Assembly (NCBI GenBank): GCA_036250195.1
Contig: JAVHZZ010000015.1
Location: 1,612,001 to 1,676,000, forward strand
Direction: 5' to 3'
Source: Mixophyes australis
Taxonomy: Eukaryota; Chordata; Amphibia; Anura; Limnodynastidae
Length of the DNA: 64,000 nucleotides
The position numbers were made by a program, and so were the translations under genes. Under the pieces are notes generated by a model, which saw only the letters and a program-made list of their open reading frames with translations, did not search any database and was not told the origin of the DNA. Shown one piece after another: positions 1-13,880 of this stretch. The stretch's first letter is position 1. The number at the start of each line of letters is the position of its first letter.

Positions 1-621
1 ATTCGATTCATGATTCATGATTCATGATTCAATTCATGATTCATGATTCGATTCATGATTCATGATTCAATTCATGATTTATGATTCATGATTCAATTTA
101 TGATTCAATTCATGATTCATGATTCGATTCATGATTCATGATTCATTATTTAATTCATGATTCATGATTCAATTCATGATTCATGATTTAATTCATGATT
201 CATGATTCATGATTCAATTCATGATTCATGATTCAATTCATGATTCATGATTCAATTCATGATTCATGATTCATGATTCATGATTCATGATTCAATTCAT
301 GATTTATGATTCGATTCATGATTCATGATTCATGATTCAATTCATGATTCATGATTTGATTCATGATTTATGATTCGATTCATGATTCATGATTCATAAT
401 TCATGATTCATGATTCAATTCATGATTCATGATTCGATTCATGATTAATGATTCAATTCATGATTCATGATTTATGATTCAATTCATGATTTAATTCATG
501 ATTAATGATTCAATTCATGATTCATGATTTTATTCATGATTCATGATTCAATTCATGATTCATGATTTAATTCATGATTCATGATTTGATTCATGATTCA
601 TGATTCAGTATTCATGATTCA

Positions 622-780
622 ATTCATGATTCATTTCATGATTCATGATTCATTTCATGATTCATGATTCATTATTCAATTCATGATTCATGATTCAATT
701 CATGATTCATTTCATGATTCATGATTCATTTCATGATTCATGATTCATTTCATGATTCATGATTTAATTCATGATTAATG
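622..780 (+). repeat. TTTCATG-rich subdomain, type example
   Basis: After most CAGTATTC landmarks the array switches to 19-bp blocks in which one heptamer is TTTCATG, so the text reads ATTCATTTCATG repeatedly. The block usually has two such words, an ATTCATT/ATTCA pair, two or three more, then ATTTA and ATTAATG. The same subdomain recurs near 3,250, 5,180, 7,810, 9,150, 10,240, 13,050, 17,035, 18,385, 19,785, 21,130, 22,400, 23,610, 25,615, 26,840, 28,150, 30,305, 31,510, 33,660, 34,910, 36,040, 42,510, 43,380, 55,770, 58,465, 59,820 and 62,030. It is the most recognisable module of the higher-order repeats and marks one monomer end in each unit. Confidence 0.85.
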
Positions 781-1672
781 ATTCATGATTCAATTCATGA
801 TTCATGATTCATGATTCGATTCATGATTTATGATTCGATTCATGATTCATGATTCATGAGTCGATTCATGATTTATGATTCGATTCATGATTCATGATTC
901 ATGATTCGATTCATGATTCAAGATTCGATTCATAATTCATGTTTCAAAATTCATGATTCGATTCATGATTCATGATTCATGATTCAATTCATGATTCATG
1001 ATTCATGATTCGATTCATGATTCATGATTCATGATTCATGATTCGATTCATGATTCATGATTCATGATTCGATTCATGATTCATGATTCATGATTCGATT
1101 CATGATTCATGATTCATGATTCATGATTCATGATTCGATTCATGATTCATGATTCATGATTCAATTCATGATTCATGATTTAATTCATGATTCATGATTC
1201 GATTCATGATTCATGATTCATGATTCAATTCATGATTCATGATTCATGATTCATGATTCATGATTCAATTCTTTATTCGATTCATGATTCATGATTCAAT
1301 TCATGATTTATGATTCATGATTCAATTTATGATTCAATTCATGATTTAATTCATGATTCATGATTCATGATTCATGATTCATGATTCGATTCATGATTCA
1401 TGATTCATTATTTAATTCATGATTCATGATTCAATTCATGATTCATGATTTAATTCATGATTCATGATTCATGATTCAATTCATGATTCATGATTCAATT
1501 CATGATTCAATTCATGATTCATGATTCAATTCATGATTCATGATTCATGATTCATGATTCATGATTCAATTCATGATTCATGATTCGATTCATAATTCAT
1601 AATTCGATTCATGATTCATGATTCATGATTCAATTAATGATTCATGATTCAATTCATGATTCATGATTCATG

Positions 1673-1748
1673 ATTCAATGCACGATTCATCATTCATGAT
1701 TCATGATTCAATTCATGATTCATGATTCAATTCATGATTCATGAGTCG
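1673..1748 (+). repeat. AATGCACG-GAGTCG landmark cassette, type example
   Basis: AATGCACGATTCATCATTC is followed by two ATTCA blocks and then GAGTCG, with 63 bp from GCAC (1680) to GAGTCG (1743). The same pair is seen at 6235/6298. GCAC of this type occurs at 1680, 6235, 11350, 14008, 15377, 24562, 29200, 32561, 37185, 38303, 39421, 40925, 44281, 50644, 52543, 60803 and 63218. Variants: AATGCACAATTC at 11350; 56-bp spacing at 60803; no adjacent GAGTCG at 50644, 52543 and 63218. It is the most complex and best-kept word group of the array and the best probe for higher-order structure. A protein-binding role is possible but unsupported. Confidence 0.85.
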
Positions 1749-3724
1749 ATTCATGATTCATGATTCATGATTCATGATTCAATTCATAATTCATGATTCA
1801 TGATTCATGATTAAATTCATGATTCATGATTCAATTCATGATTCATGATTCGATTCATGATCCATGATTCAATTCATGATTCATGATTCGATTCATGATT
1901 CATCATTCAATTCATGATTTATGATTTATGATTCAATTTATGATTCAATTCATGATTCATGATTCAATTCATGATTCATGATTCGATTCATGATTAATGA
2001 TTCGATTCATGATTCATGATTCAATTCATGATTCATGATTCATGATTCAATTCATGAATCATGATTCAATTCATGATTCATGATTCGATTCATGATTCAT
2101 GATTCATGATTCATGATTCATGATTCAATTCATGATTCATGATTCGATTCATGATTCATGATTCATGGTTCAATTCATGATTCATGATTCAATTCATGAT
2201 TTATGATTCGATTCATGATTCATGATTCAATTCATGATTCATGATTCGATTCATGATTAATGATTTAATTCATGATTCATGATTCATGATTCAATTCATG
2301 ATTCATGATTCAATTCATGATTTATGATTCATGATTTGATTCATGATTCATGATTCGATTCATGATTCATGATTCGATTCATGATTCATGATTCGATTCA
2401 TGATTCATGATTCATGATTCGATTCATGATTTATGATTCGATTCATGATTCATGATTCATGATTCGATTCATGATTCATGATTCGATTCATAATTCATGA
2501 TTCAAAATTCATGATTCGATTCATGATTCATGATTCAATTCATGATTCATGATTCATGATTCGATTCATGATTCATGATTTGATTCATGATTCATGATTC
2601 GATTCATGATTCATGATTCGATTCATGATTCATGATTCATGATTCAATTCATGATTCATGATTCGATTCATGATTCATGATTCAATTCATGATTTATGAT
2701 TCATGATTCAATTTATGATTCAATTCATGATTCATGATTCGATTCATGATTCATGATTCATTATTTAATTCATGATTCATGATTCAATTCATGATTCATG
2801 ATTTAATTCATGATTCATGATTCATTATTCAATTCATGATTCATGATTCAATTCATGATTCATGATTCATGATTCATGATTCATGATTCAATTCATGATT
2901 TATGATTCGATTCATGATTCATGATTCATGATTCAATTCATGATTCATGATTTGATTCATGATTTATGATTCGATTCATGATTCATGATTCATAATTCAT
3001 GATTCATGATTCAATTCATGATTCATGATTCAATTCATGATTCATGATTCGATTCATGATTCATGATTTATGATTCAATTCATGATTTAATTCATGATTA
3101 ATGATTCAATTCATGATTCATGATTCATGATTTTATTCATGATTCATGATTCAATTCATGATTCATGATTTAATTCATGATTCATGATTTGATTCATGAT
3201 TCATGATTCAGTATTCATGATTCAATTCATGATTCATGATTCATGATTCAATTCATGATTCATTTCATGATTCATGTTTCATTTCATGATTCATGATTCA
3301 TTATTCAATTCATGATTCATGATTCAATTCATGATTCATTTCATGATTCATGATTCATTTCATGATTCATGATTCATTTCATGATTCATGATTTAATTCA
3401 TGATTAATGATTCATGATTCAATTCATGATTCATGATTCATGATTCGATTCATGATTTATGATTCGATTCATGATTCATGATTCATGAGTCGATTCATGA
3501 TTTATGATTCGATTCATGATTCATGATTCATGATTCGATTCATGATTCAAGATTCGATTCATAATTCATGATTCAAAATTCATGATTCGATTCATGATTC
3601 ATGATTCATGATTCAATTCATGATTCATGATTCATGATTCGATTCATGATTCATGATTCATGATTCATGATTCGATTCATGATTCATGATTCATGATTCG
3701 ATTCATGATTCATGATTCATGATT

Positions 3725-3745
3725 CGATTCATAATTCATGATTCA
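3725..3745. other. Internal deletion junction in the 2.6-kb sub-unit
   Basis: Between the first sub-unit (CAGTATTC 606 to 3209) and the second (3209 to 5161) about 651 bp is missing. The words CTTTATTCG, AATGCACG and the following GAGTCG, present at 1271, 1680 and 1743, have no counterpart between 3,209 and 5,161, while GATCC does (1859/3811, 1,952 bp apart). The fusion falls where ATTCG-rich blocks run straight into an ATTCATA word leading to GATTAAATTC. The exact base cannot be fixed because both sides share the same words. Confidence 0.75.
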
Positions 3746-6700
3746 TGATTCATGATTCATGATTAAATTCATGATTCATGATTCAATTCATGATTCATGA
3801 TTCGATTCATGATCCATGATTCAATTCATGATTCATGATTCGATTCATGATTCATCATTCAATTCATGATTTATGATTTATGATTCAATTTATGATTCAA
3901 TTCATGATTCATGATTCAATTCATGATTCATGATTCGATTCATGATTAATGATTCGATTCATGATTCATGATTCAATTCATGATTCATGATTCATGATTC
4001 AATTCATGAATCATGATTCAATTCATGATTCATGATTCGATTCATGATTCATGATTCATGATTCATGATTCATGATTCAATTCATGATTCATGATTCGAT
4101 TCATGATTCATGATTCATGGTTCAATTCATGATTCATGATTCAATTCATGATTTATGATTCGATTCATGATTCATGATTCAATTCATGATTCATGATTCG
4201 ATTCATGATTAATGATTTAATTCATGATTCATGATTCATGATTCAATTCATGATTCATGATTCAATTCATGATTTATGATTCATGATTTGATTCATGATT
4301 CATGATTCGATTCATGATTCATGATTCGATTCATGATTCATGATTCGATTCATGATTCATGATTCATGATTTGATTCATGATTTATGATTCGATTCATGA
4401 TTCATGATTCATGATTCATGATTCGATTCATAATTCATGATTCAAAATTCATGATTCGATTCATGATTCATGATTCATGATTCAATTCATGATTCATGAT
4501 TCATGATTCGATTCATGATTCATGATTCGATTCATGATTCATGATTCGATTCATGATTCATGATTCGATTCATGATTCATGATTCATGATTCAATTCATG
4601 ATTCATGATTCGATTCATGATTCATGATTCAATTCATGATTTATGATTCATGATTCAATTTATGATTCAATTCATGATTCATGATTCGATTCATGATTCA
4701 TGATTCATTATTTAATTCATGATTCATGATTCAATTCATGATTCATGATTTAATTCATGATTCATGATTCATGATTCAATTCATGATTCATGATTCAATT
4801 CATGATTCATGATTCAATTCATGATTCATGATTCATGATTCATGATTCATGATTCAATTCATGATTTATGATTCGATTCATGATTCATGATTCATGATTC
4901 AATTCATGATTCATGATTTGATTCATGATTTATGATTCGATTCATGATTCATGATTCATAATTCATGATTCATGATTCAATTCATGATTCATGATTCGAT
5001 TCATGATTAATGATTCAATTCATGATTCATGATTTATGATTCAATTCATGATTTAATTCATGATTAATGATTCAATTCATGATTCATGATTTTATTCATG
5101 ATTCATGATTCAATTCATGATTCATGATTTAATTCATGATTCATGATTTGATTCATGATTCAGTATTCATGATTCAATTCATGATTCATTTCATGATTCA
5201 TGATTCATTTCATGATTCATGATTCATTATTCAATTCATGATTCATGATTCAATTCATGATTCATTTCATGATTCATGATTCATTTCATGATTCATGATT
5301 CATTTCATGATTCATGATTTAATTCATGATTAATGATTCATGATTCAATTCATGATTCATGATTCATGATTCGATTCATGATTTATGATTCGATTCATGA
5401 TTCATGATTCATGAGTCGATTCATGATTTATGATTCGATTCATGATTCATGATTCATGATTCGATTCATGATTCAAGATTCGATTCATAATTCATGTTTC
5501 AAAATTCATGATTCGATTCATGATTCATGATTCATGATTCAATTCATGATTCATGATTCATGATTCGATTCATGATTCATGATTCATGATTCATGATTCG
5601 ATTCATGATTCATGATTCATGATTCGATTCATGATTCATGATTCATGATTCGATTCATGATTCATGATTCATGATTCATGATTCATAATTCGATTCATGA
5701 TTCATGATTCATGATTCAATTCATGATTCATGATTTAATTCATGATTCATGATTCGATTCATGATTCATGATTCATGATTCAATTCATGATTCATGATTC
5801 ATGATTCATGATTCATGATTCAATTCTTTATTCGATTCATGATTCATGATTCAATTCATGATTTATGATTCATGATTCAATTTATGATTCAATTCATGAT
5901 TTAATTCATGATTCATGATTCATGATTCATGATTCATGATTCGATTCATGATTCATGATTCATTATTTAATTCATGATTCATGATTCAATTCATGATTCA
6001 TGATTTAATTCATGATTCATGATTCATGATTCAATTCATGATTCATGATTCAATTCATGATTCAATTCATGATTCATGATTCAATTCATGATTCATGATT
6101 CATGATTCATGATTCATGATTCAATTCATGATTCATGATTCGATTCATAATTCATAATTCGATTCATGATTCATGATTCATGATTCAATTAATGATTCAT
6201 GATTCAATTCATGATTCATGATTCATGATTCAATGCACGATTCATCATTCATGATTCATGATTCAATTCATGATTCATGATTCAATTCATGATTCATGAG
6301 TCGATTCATGATTCATGATTCATGATTCATGATTCAATTCATAATTCATGATTCATGATTCATGATTAAATTCATGATTCATGATTCAATTCATGATTCA
6401 TGATTCGATTCATGATCCATGATTCAATTCATGATTCATGATTCGATTCATGATTCATCATTCAATTCATGATTTATGATTTATGATTCAATTTATGATT
6501 CAATTCATGATTCATGATTCAATTCATGATTCATGATTCGATTCATGATTAATGATTCGATTCATGATTCATGATTCAATTCATGATTCATGATTCATGA
6601 TTCAATTCATGAATCATGATTCAATTCATGATTCATGATTCGATTCATGATTCATGATTCATGATTCATGATTCATGATTCAATTCATGATTCATGATTC

Positions 6701-7691
6701 GATTCATGATTCATGATTCATGGTTCAATTCATGATTCATGATTCAATTCATGATTTATGATTCGATTCATGATTCATGATTCAATTCATGATTCATGAT
6801 TCGATTCATGATTAATGATTTAATTCATGATTCATGATTCATGATTCAATTCATGATTCATGATTCAATTCATGATTTATGATTCATGATTTGATTCATG
6901 ATTCATGATTCGATTCATGATTCATGATTCGATTCATGATTCATGATTCGATTCATGATTCATGATTCATGATTCGATTCATGATTTATGATTCGATTCA
7001 TGATTCATGATTCATGATTCGATTCATGATTCATGATTCGATTCATAATTCATGATTCAAAATTCATGATTCGATTCATGATTCATGATTCATGATTCAA
7101 TTCATGATTCATGATTCATGATTCGATTCATGATTCATGATTTGATTCATGATTCATGATTCGATTCATGATTCATGATTCGATTCATGATTCATGATTC
7201 ATGATTCAATTCATGATTCATGATTCGATTCATGATTCATGATTCAATTCATGATTTATGATTCATGATTCAATTTATGATTCAATTCATGATTCATGAT
7301 TCGATTCATGATTCATGATTCATTATTTAATTCATGATTCATGATTCAATTCATGATTCATGATTTAATTCATGATTCATGATTCATGATTCAATTCATG
7401 ATTCATGATTCAATTCATGATTCATGATTCATGATTCATGATTCATGATTCAATTCATGATTTATGATTCGATTCATGATTCATGATTCATGATTCAATT
7501 CATGATTCATGATTTGATTCATGATTTATGATTCGATTCATGATTCATGATTCATAATTCATGATTCATGATTCAATTCATGATTCATGATTCAATTCAT
7601 GATTCATGATTCGATTCATGATTCATGATTTATGATTCAATTCATGATTTAATTCATGATTAATGATTCAATTCATGATTCATGATTCATG

Positions 7692-7978
7692 ATTTTATTC
7701 ATGATTCATGATTCAATTCATGATTCATGATTTAATTCATGATTCATGATTTGATTCATGATTCATGATTCAGTATTCATGATTCAATTCATGATTCATG
7801 ATTCATGATTCAATTCATGATTCATTTCATGATTCATGATTCATTTCATGATTCATGATTCATTATTCAATTCATGATTCATGATTCAATTCATGATTCA
7901 TTTCATGATTCATGATTCATTTCATGATTCATGATTCATTTCATGATTCATGATTTAATTCATGATTCATGATTCATG
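7692..7978 (+). repeat. 287-bp local tandem duplication, first copy
   Basis: ATTTTATT at 7692 is followed by a second ATTTTATT at 7979, and CAGTATTC at 7771 by another at 8058, both 287 bp apart. Everything between, including an ATTTG pentamer and the start of the TTTCATG cluster, is repeated in the same order. Copy 1 of the 4.56-kb unit has only one such pair (3130, 3209), so this duplication arose after the 4.56-kb duplication. Confidence 0.85.
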
Positions 7979-8145
7979 ATTTTATTCATGATTCATGATT
8001 CAATTCATGATTCATGATTTAATTCATGATTCATGATTTGATTCATGATTCATGATTCAGTATTCATGATTCAATTCATGATTCATGATTCATGATTCAA
8101 TTCATGATTCATTTCATGATTCATGATTCATTTCATGATTCATGA
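7979..8145 (+). repeat. 287-bp local duplication, second copy (truncated)
   Basis: This repeats about 167 bp of the preceding element, then breaks off inside the TTTCATG cluster. The first copy continues with ATTCATT and further TTTCATG words; this one passes directly to ATTCATG blocks leading to GAGTCG at 8222. The truncated cluster removes the ATTAATG word normally found downstream. Confidence 0.8.
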
Positions 8146-8360
8146 TTCATGATTCAATTCATGATTCATGATTCATGATTCGATTCATGATTTATGATTC
8201 GATTCATGATTCATGATTCATGAGTCGATTCATGATTTATGATTCGATTCATGATTCATGATTCATGATTCGATTCATGATTCAAGATTCGATTCATAAT
8301 TCATGATTCAAAATTCATGATTCGATTCATGATTCATGATTCATGATTCAATTCATGATT

Positions 8361-11300
8361 CATGATTTATGATTCAATTCATGATTCATGATTCAATTCA
8401 TGATTCATTAATCGATTCATGATTCATGATTCGATTCATGATTCATGATTCATGATTCAATTCATGATTCATGATTTAATTCATGATTCATGATTCGATT
8501 CATGATTCATGATTCATGATTCAATTCATGATTCATGATTCATGATTCATGATTCATGATTCAATTCATGATTCGATTCATGATTCATGATTCAATTCAT
8601 GATTTATGATTCATGATTCAATTTATGATTCAATTCATGATTTAATTCATGATTCATGATTCATGATTCATGATTCATGATTCGATTCATGATTCATGAT
8701 TCATTATTTAATTCATGATTCATTATTCAATTCATGATTCATGATTTAATTCATGATTCATGATTCATGATTCAATTCATGATTCATGATTCAATTCATG
8801 ATTCATGATTCAATTCATGATTCATGATTCAATTCATGATTCATGATTCATGATTCATGATTCATGATTCAATTCATGATTCATGATTCGATTCATGATT
8901 TATGATTCGATTCATGATTCATGATTCATAATTCATGATTAATGATTCAATTCATGATTCATGATTTATGATTCAATTCATGATTTAATTCATGATTAAT
9001 GATTCAATTCATGATTCATGATTCATGATTTTATTCATGATTCATGATTCAATTCATGATTCATGATTTAATTCATGATTCATTATTTGATTCATGATTC
9101 ATGATTCAGTATTCATGATTCAATTCATGATTCATGATTCATGATTCAATTCATGATTCATTTCATGATTCATGATTCATTTCATGATTCATGATTCATT
9201 ATTCAATTCATGATTCATGATTCAATTCATGATTCATTTCATGATTCATGATTCATTTCATGATTCATGATTCATTTCATGATTCATGATTTAATTCATG
9301 ATTAATGATTCATGATTCAATTCATGATTCATGATTCATGATTCGATTCATGATTTATGATTCGATTCATGATTCATGATTCATGAGTCGATTCATGATT
9401 TATGATTCGATTCATGATTCATGATTCATGAATCGATTCATGATTCATGATTCGATTCATGATTCATGATTCGATTCATGATTCATGATTCATGATTCGA
9501 TTCATGATTCATGATTCATGATTCGATTCATGATTCATCATTCATGATTCATGATTCGATTCATGATTCATGATTCATGATTCAATTTATGATTCATGAT
9601 TCAATTCATGATTCATGATTCGATTCATGATTCATGATTCATGATTCAATTCATGATTCATGATTCATGATTCAATTCATGATTCATGATTCGATTCATG
9701 ATTCATGATTCAATTCATGATTTATGATTCATGATTCAATTTAAGATTCAATTCATGATTCATGATTTAATTCATGATTCATGATTCATGATTCATGATT
9801 CATGATTCATGATTCATTATTTAATTTATGATTCATGATTCAATTCATGATTCATGATTTAATTCATGATTCATGATTCATGATTCAATTCATGATTCAT
9901 GATTCAATTCATGATTCATGATTCATGATTCATGATTCAATTCATGATTTATGATTCGATTCATGATTCATGATTCATGATTCAATTCATGATTCATGAT
10001 TCGATTCATGATTTATGATTTGATTCATGATTCATGATTCATAATTCATGATTCATGATTCAATTCATGATTCATGATTCGATTCATGATTAATGATTCA
10101 ATTCATGATTCATGATTTATGATTCAATTCATGATTTAATTCATGATTAATGATTCAATTCATGATTCATGTTTCATGATTTTATTCATGATTCATGATT
10201 CAATTCAGTATTCATGATTCAATTCATGATTCATGATTCAATTCATGATTAATTTCATGATTCATGATTCATTTCATGATTCATGATTCATTATTCAATT
10301 CATGATTCATTTCATGATTCATGATTCATTTCATGATTCATGATTTATTTCATGATTCATGATTTAATTCATGATTAATGATTCATGATTCAATTCATGA
10401 TTCATGATGCACTTCATGATTCATGATTTAATTCATGATTCATGATTCAATTCATGTTTCATGATTCGATTCATGATTCATGATTCAATTCATGATTCAT
10501 GATTCATGATTCATTATTCAATTCATGATTTATGATTCGATTCATGATTCATGATCCGATTCATGATTCATGATTCGATTTATGATTTATGATTCAATTC
10601 ATGATTCATGATTCATTATTTAATTCATGATTCGATTCATGATTCAATTCATGATTCATGATTCATGATTCAATTCATGATTCATGATTCGATTCATGAT
10701 TCATGATTAAATTCATGATTCATGATTCGATTCATGATTCATGATTCATGATTCATGATTCAATTAATGATTCATGATTTATGATTCAATTTTTGATTCA
10801 ATTCATGATTTATGATTCAATTCATGATTCATGATTCAATTCATGATTCATTAATCGATTCATGATTCATGATTCAATTCATGATTTATGATTTATGATT
10901 CAATTTATGATTCAATTCATGATTCATGATTCAATTCATGATTCATGATTCATGATTCATGATTCATGATTCGATTCATGATTCATGATTCATGATTCAA
11001 TTCATGATTTATGATTCGATTCATGATTCATGATTCAATTCATAATTTATGATTTATGATTCAATTTATGATTCAATTCATGATTAATAATTCAATTCAT
11101 GATTCATGATTCATGATTCATGATTCGATTCATGGTTCATGATTCATTATTTAATTCATGATTCAATTCATGATTCATGATTCAATTCATGATTCATGAT
11201 TCATGATTCAATTCATGATTCATGATTCGATTCATGATTCATGATTCGATTCATGATTCATGATTCATAATTCATGATTCATGATTCATGATTCATGATT

Positions 11301-13880
11301 CATGATTCAATTCATGATTCATGATTCAATTCATGATTCATGATTCAATGCACAATTCATCATTCATGATTCATGATTCAATTCATGATTCATGATTCAA
11401 TTCATGATTCATGAGTCGATTCATGATTCATGATTCATGATTCATGATTCAATTCATGATTCATGATTCGATTCATGATTCGATTCATGATTCATGATTC
11501 ATAATTCATGATTCGATTCATGATTCATGATTCATGATTCAATTCATGATTCATCATTCAATTCATGAATCATGATTCGATTCATGATTCATGATTCAAT
11601 TCATGATTCATGATTCGATTCATGATTCATCATTCAATTTATGATTTATGATTTATGATTCAATTTATGATTCAATTCATGATTCATGATTCAATTCATG
11701 ATTCATGATTCGATTCATGATTCATGATTCAATTCATGATTCATGATTCAATTCATGATTCATGATTCATGATTCAATTCATGAATCATGATTCAATTCA
11801 TGATTCATGATTCGATTCATGATTCATGATTCATGATTCATGATTCAATTCATGATTCATGATTTGATTCATGATTCATGATTCATGGTTCAATTCATGA
11901 TTCATGATTCAATTCATGATTTATGATTCGATTCATGATTCATGATTCATGATTCAATTCATGATTCATGATTCGATTCATGATTAATGTTTCAATTCAT
12001 GATTCATGATTCATGATTCGATTCATGATTAATGATTCAATTTATGATTCATGATTCAATTCATGATTCATGATTCATGATTCGATTCATGATTTATGAT
12101 TCGATTCATGATTCATGATTCATGATTCGATTCATGATTCATGATTCGATACATGATTCATGATTCAAAATTCATGATTCGATTCATGATTCATGATTCA
12201 TGATTCAATTTATGATTCATGATTCATGATTCGATTCATGATTCATGATTCGATTCATGATTCATGATTCGATTCATGATTCATGATTCATGATTCGATT
12301 TATGATTCATGATTCATGATTCGATTCATGATTCATGATTCATGATTCATGATTCGATTCATGATTCATGATTCGATTCATGATTCATGATTCATGATTC
12401 GATTTATGATTCATGATTCATGATTCGATTCATGATTCATGATTCATGATTCATGATTCGATTCATGATTCATGATTCATGATTCATGATTCAATTCATG
12501 ACTCATGATTCGATTCATGATTCATGATTCAATTCATGATTTATGATTCATGATTCAATTTATGATTCAATTCATGATTCATGATTCAATTCATGATTCA
12601 TGATTCATGATTCATGATTCGATTCATAATTCATGATTCATTATTTAATTCATGATTCATGATTCAAATCATGATTTATGATTCGATTCATGATTCATGA
12701 TTCAATTCATGATTCATGATTCGATTCATGATTTATGATTCGATTCATGATTCATGATTCATATTTCATGATTCATGATTCAATTCATGATTCATGATTC
12801 GATTCATGATTAATGATTCAATTCATGATTCATGATTTATGATTCAATTCATGATTTAATTCATGATTAATGATTCAATTCATGATTCATGATTCATGAT
12901 TTTATTCATGATTCATGATTCAATTCATTGTTCATGATTTAATTCATGATTCATGATTTGATTCATGATTCATGATTAAATTCATGAATCATGATTCAGT
13001 ATTCATGATTCAATTCATGATTCATGATTCATGATTCAATTCATGATTCATTTCATGATTCATGATTCATTATTCAATTCATGATTCATTTCATGATTCA
13101 TGATTCATTTCATGATTCATGATTTAATTCATGATTCATGATTCATTATTCAATTCATGATTCATTTCATGATTCATGATTCATTTCATGATTCATGATT
13201 TAATTCATAATTAATGATTCATGATTCAATTCATGATTCATGATGCACTTCATGATTCATGATTTAATTCATGATTCATGATTCAATTCATGTTTCATGA
13301 TTCGATTCATGATTCATGATTCAATCCATGATTCATGATTCATGATTCATTATTCAATTCATTATTTATGATTCGATTCATGATTCATGATCCGATTCAT
13401 GATTCATGATTCGATTTATGATTTATGATTCAATTCATGATTCATGATTCATTATTTAATTCATGATTCCATTCATGATTCAATTCATGATTCATGATTC
13501 ATGATTCAATTCATGATTCATGATTCAATTTATGATTCATGATTCAATTCATGATTCATGATTCGATTCATGATTCATGATTCATGATTCATGATTCAAT
13601 TCATGATTCATGATTCGATTCATGATTCATGATTCAATTCTTGATTCATGATTCATGATTCATTTCATGATTCATGATTCAATTCATGATTCATGATTCA
13701 TGATTCAATTCATGATTCATGATTCATGATCCAATTCATGATTCATCATTCATGATTCATGATTCAATTCTTGATTCATGATTCAATTCATGATTCATGA
13801 GTCGATTCATGATTCATGATTCATGATTCAATTCATGATTCGATTCATGATTCATGATTCATGATTCATGATTCAGATCA
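8361..13880 (+). repeat. Mixed satellite segment with 2.8-kb spaced homologies
   Basis: No clean tandem unit covers this stretch, but two homologous segments lie about 2.8 kb apart: CAGTATTC 10206/12997, GATGCACTTC (GCAC 10409/13245) and GATCCG (10553/13389), the last two exactly 2,836 bp apart. CAGTATTC also occurs at 9107. ATTAATCG words lie near 8,408 and 10,849. The AATGCAC landmark (GCAC at 11350) here reads AATGCACAATTC instead of AATGCACGATTC. The segment looks older or more reshuffled than its neighbours: ATTTATG, ATTTA and single-base oddities (TTGTTC near 12,928, a GATACATG word near 12,150, TGACTCA at 12,499) are frequent. Confidence 0.8.
10406..10415 (+). repeat. GATGCACTTC landmark word, type example
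   Basis: This ten-base variant word sits after a TTTCATG cluster and an ATTAATG word. GCAC positions are 10409, 13245, 23774, 28313, 31676, 36201, 55911, 58609 and 62151, with derived GATGCAATTC near 59,809 and 59,949. It is absent from 1-10,000 and from 37,400-55,900, so it marks a distinct monomer type confined to three stretches of the window. Confidence 0.83.

Larger units (their letters stand above)
1..4562 (+). repeat. 4.56-kb higher-order repeat, copy 1
   Basis: Landmark words recur 4,555-4,562 bp later. CAGTATTC at 606 pairs with 5161; CTTTATTCG at 1271 with 5826; AATGCACG (GCAC at 1680) with 6235; GATCC at 1859 with 6414; ATTTTATT at 3130 with 7692; a second CAGTATTC at 3209 with 7771. 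The 7-bp change in offset equals one heptamer gained or lost. Inside the copy, the CAGTATTC words at 606, 3209 and 5161 are 2,603 and 1,952 bp apart, so the unit is a 2.6-kb block followed by a shortened version of itself. The left end is cut by the window edge or lies close to it; the boundary is approximate. Confidence 0.88.
4563..8360 (+). repeat. 4.56-kb higher-order repeat, copy 2 (incomplete)
   Basis: This is the tandem second copy of the 4.56-kb unit, sharing its rare words in the same order. After about 7,690 the offset to copy 1 grows from 4,562 to 4,735 bp (GAGTCG 3487/8222, CAAAATTC with AAAA at 3575/8310) because of a local 287-bp duplication. Homology stops near 8,360, where copy 1 continues with ATTCG-rich 26-bp blocks but this copy passes into ATTTATG and ATTAATCG words. 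That end is a recombination breakpoint, not a decay of similarity. Confidence 0.85.

Noticed and set aside
10406..10415. GATGCACTTC and AATGCACG as boundaries of an inserted element
   Set aside because: Both words keep repeat phase and are flanked by normal blocks without target-site duplication or terminal repeats; they are substitution or indel variants of the base words.
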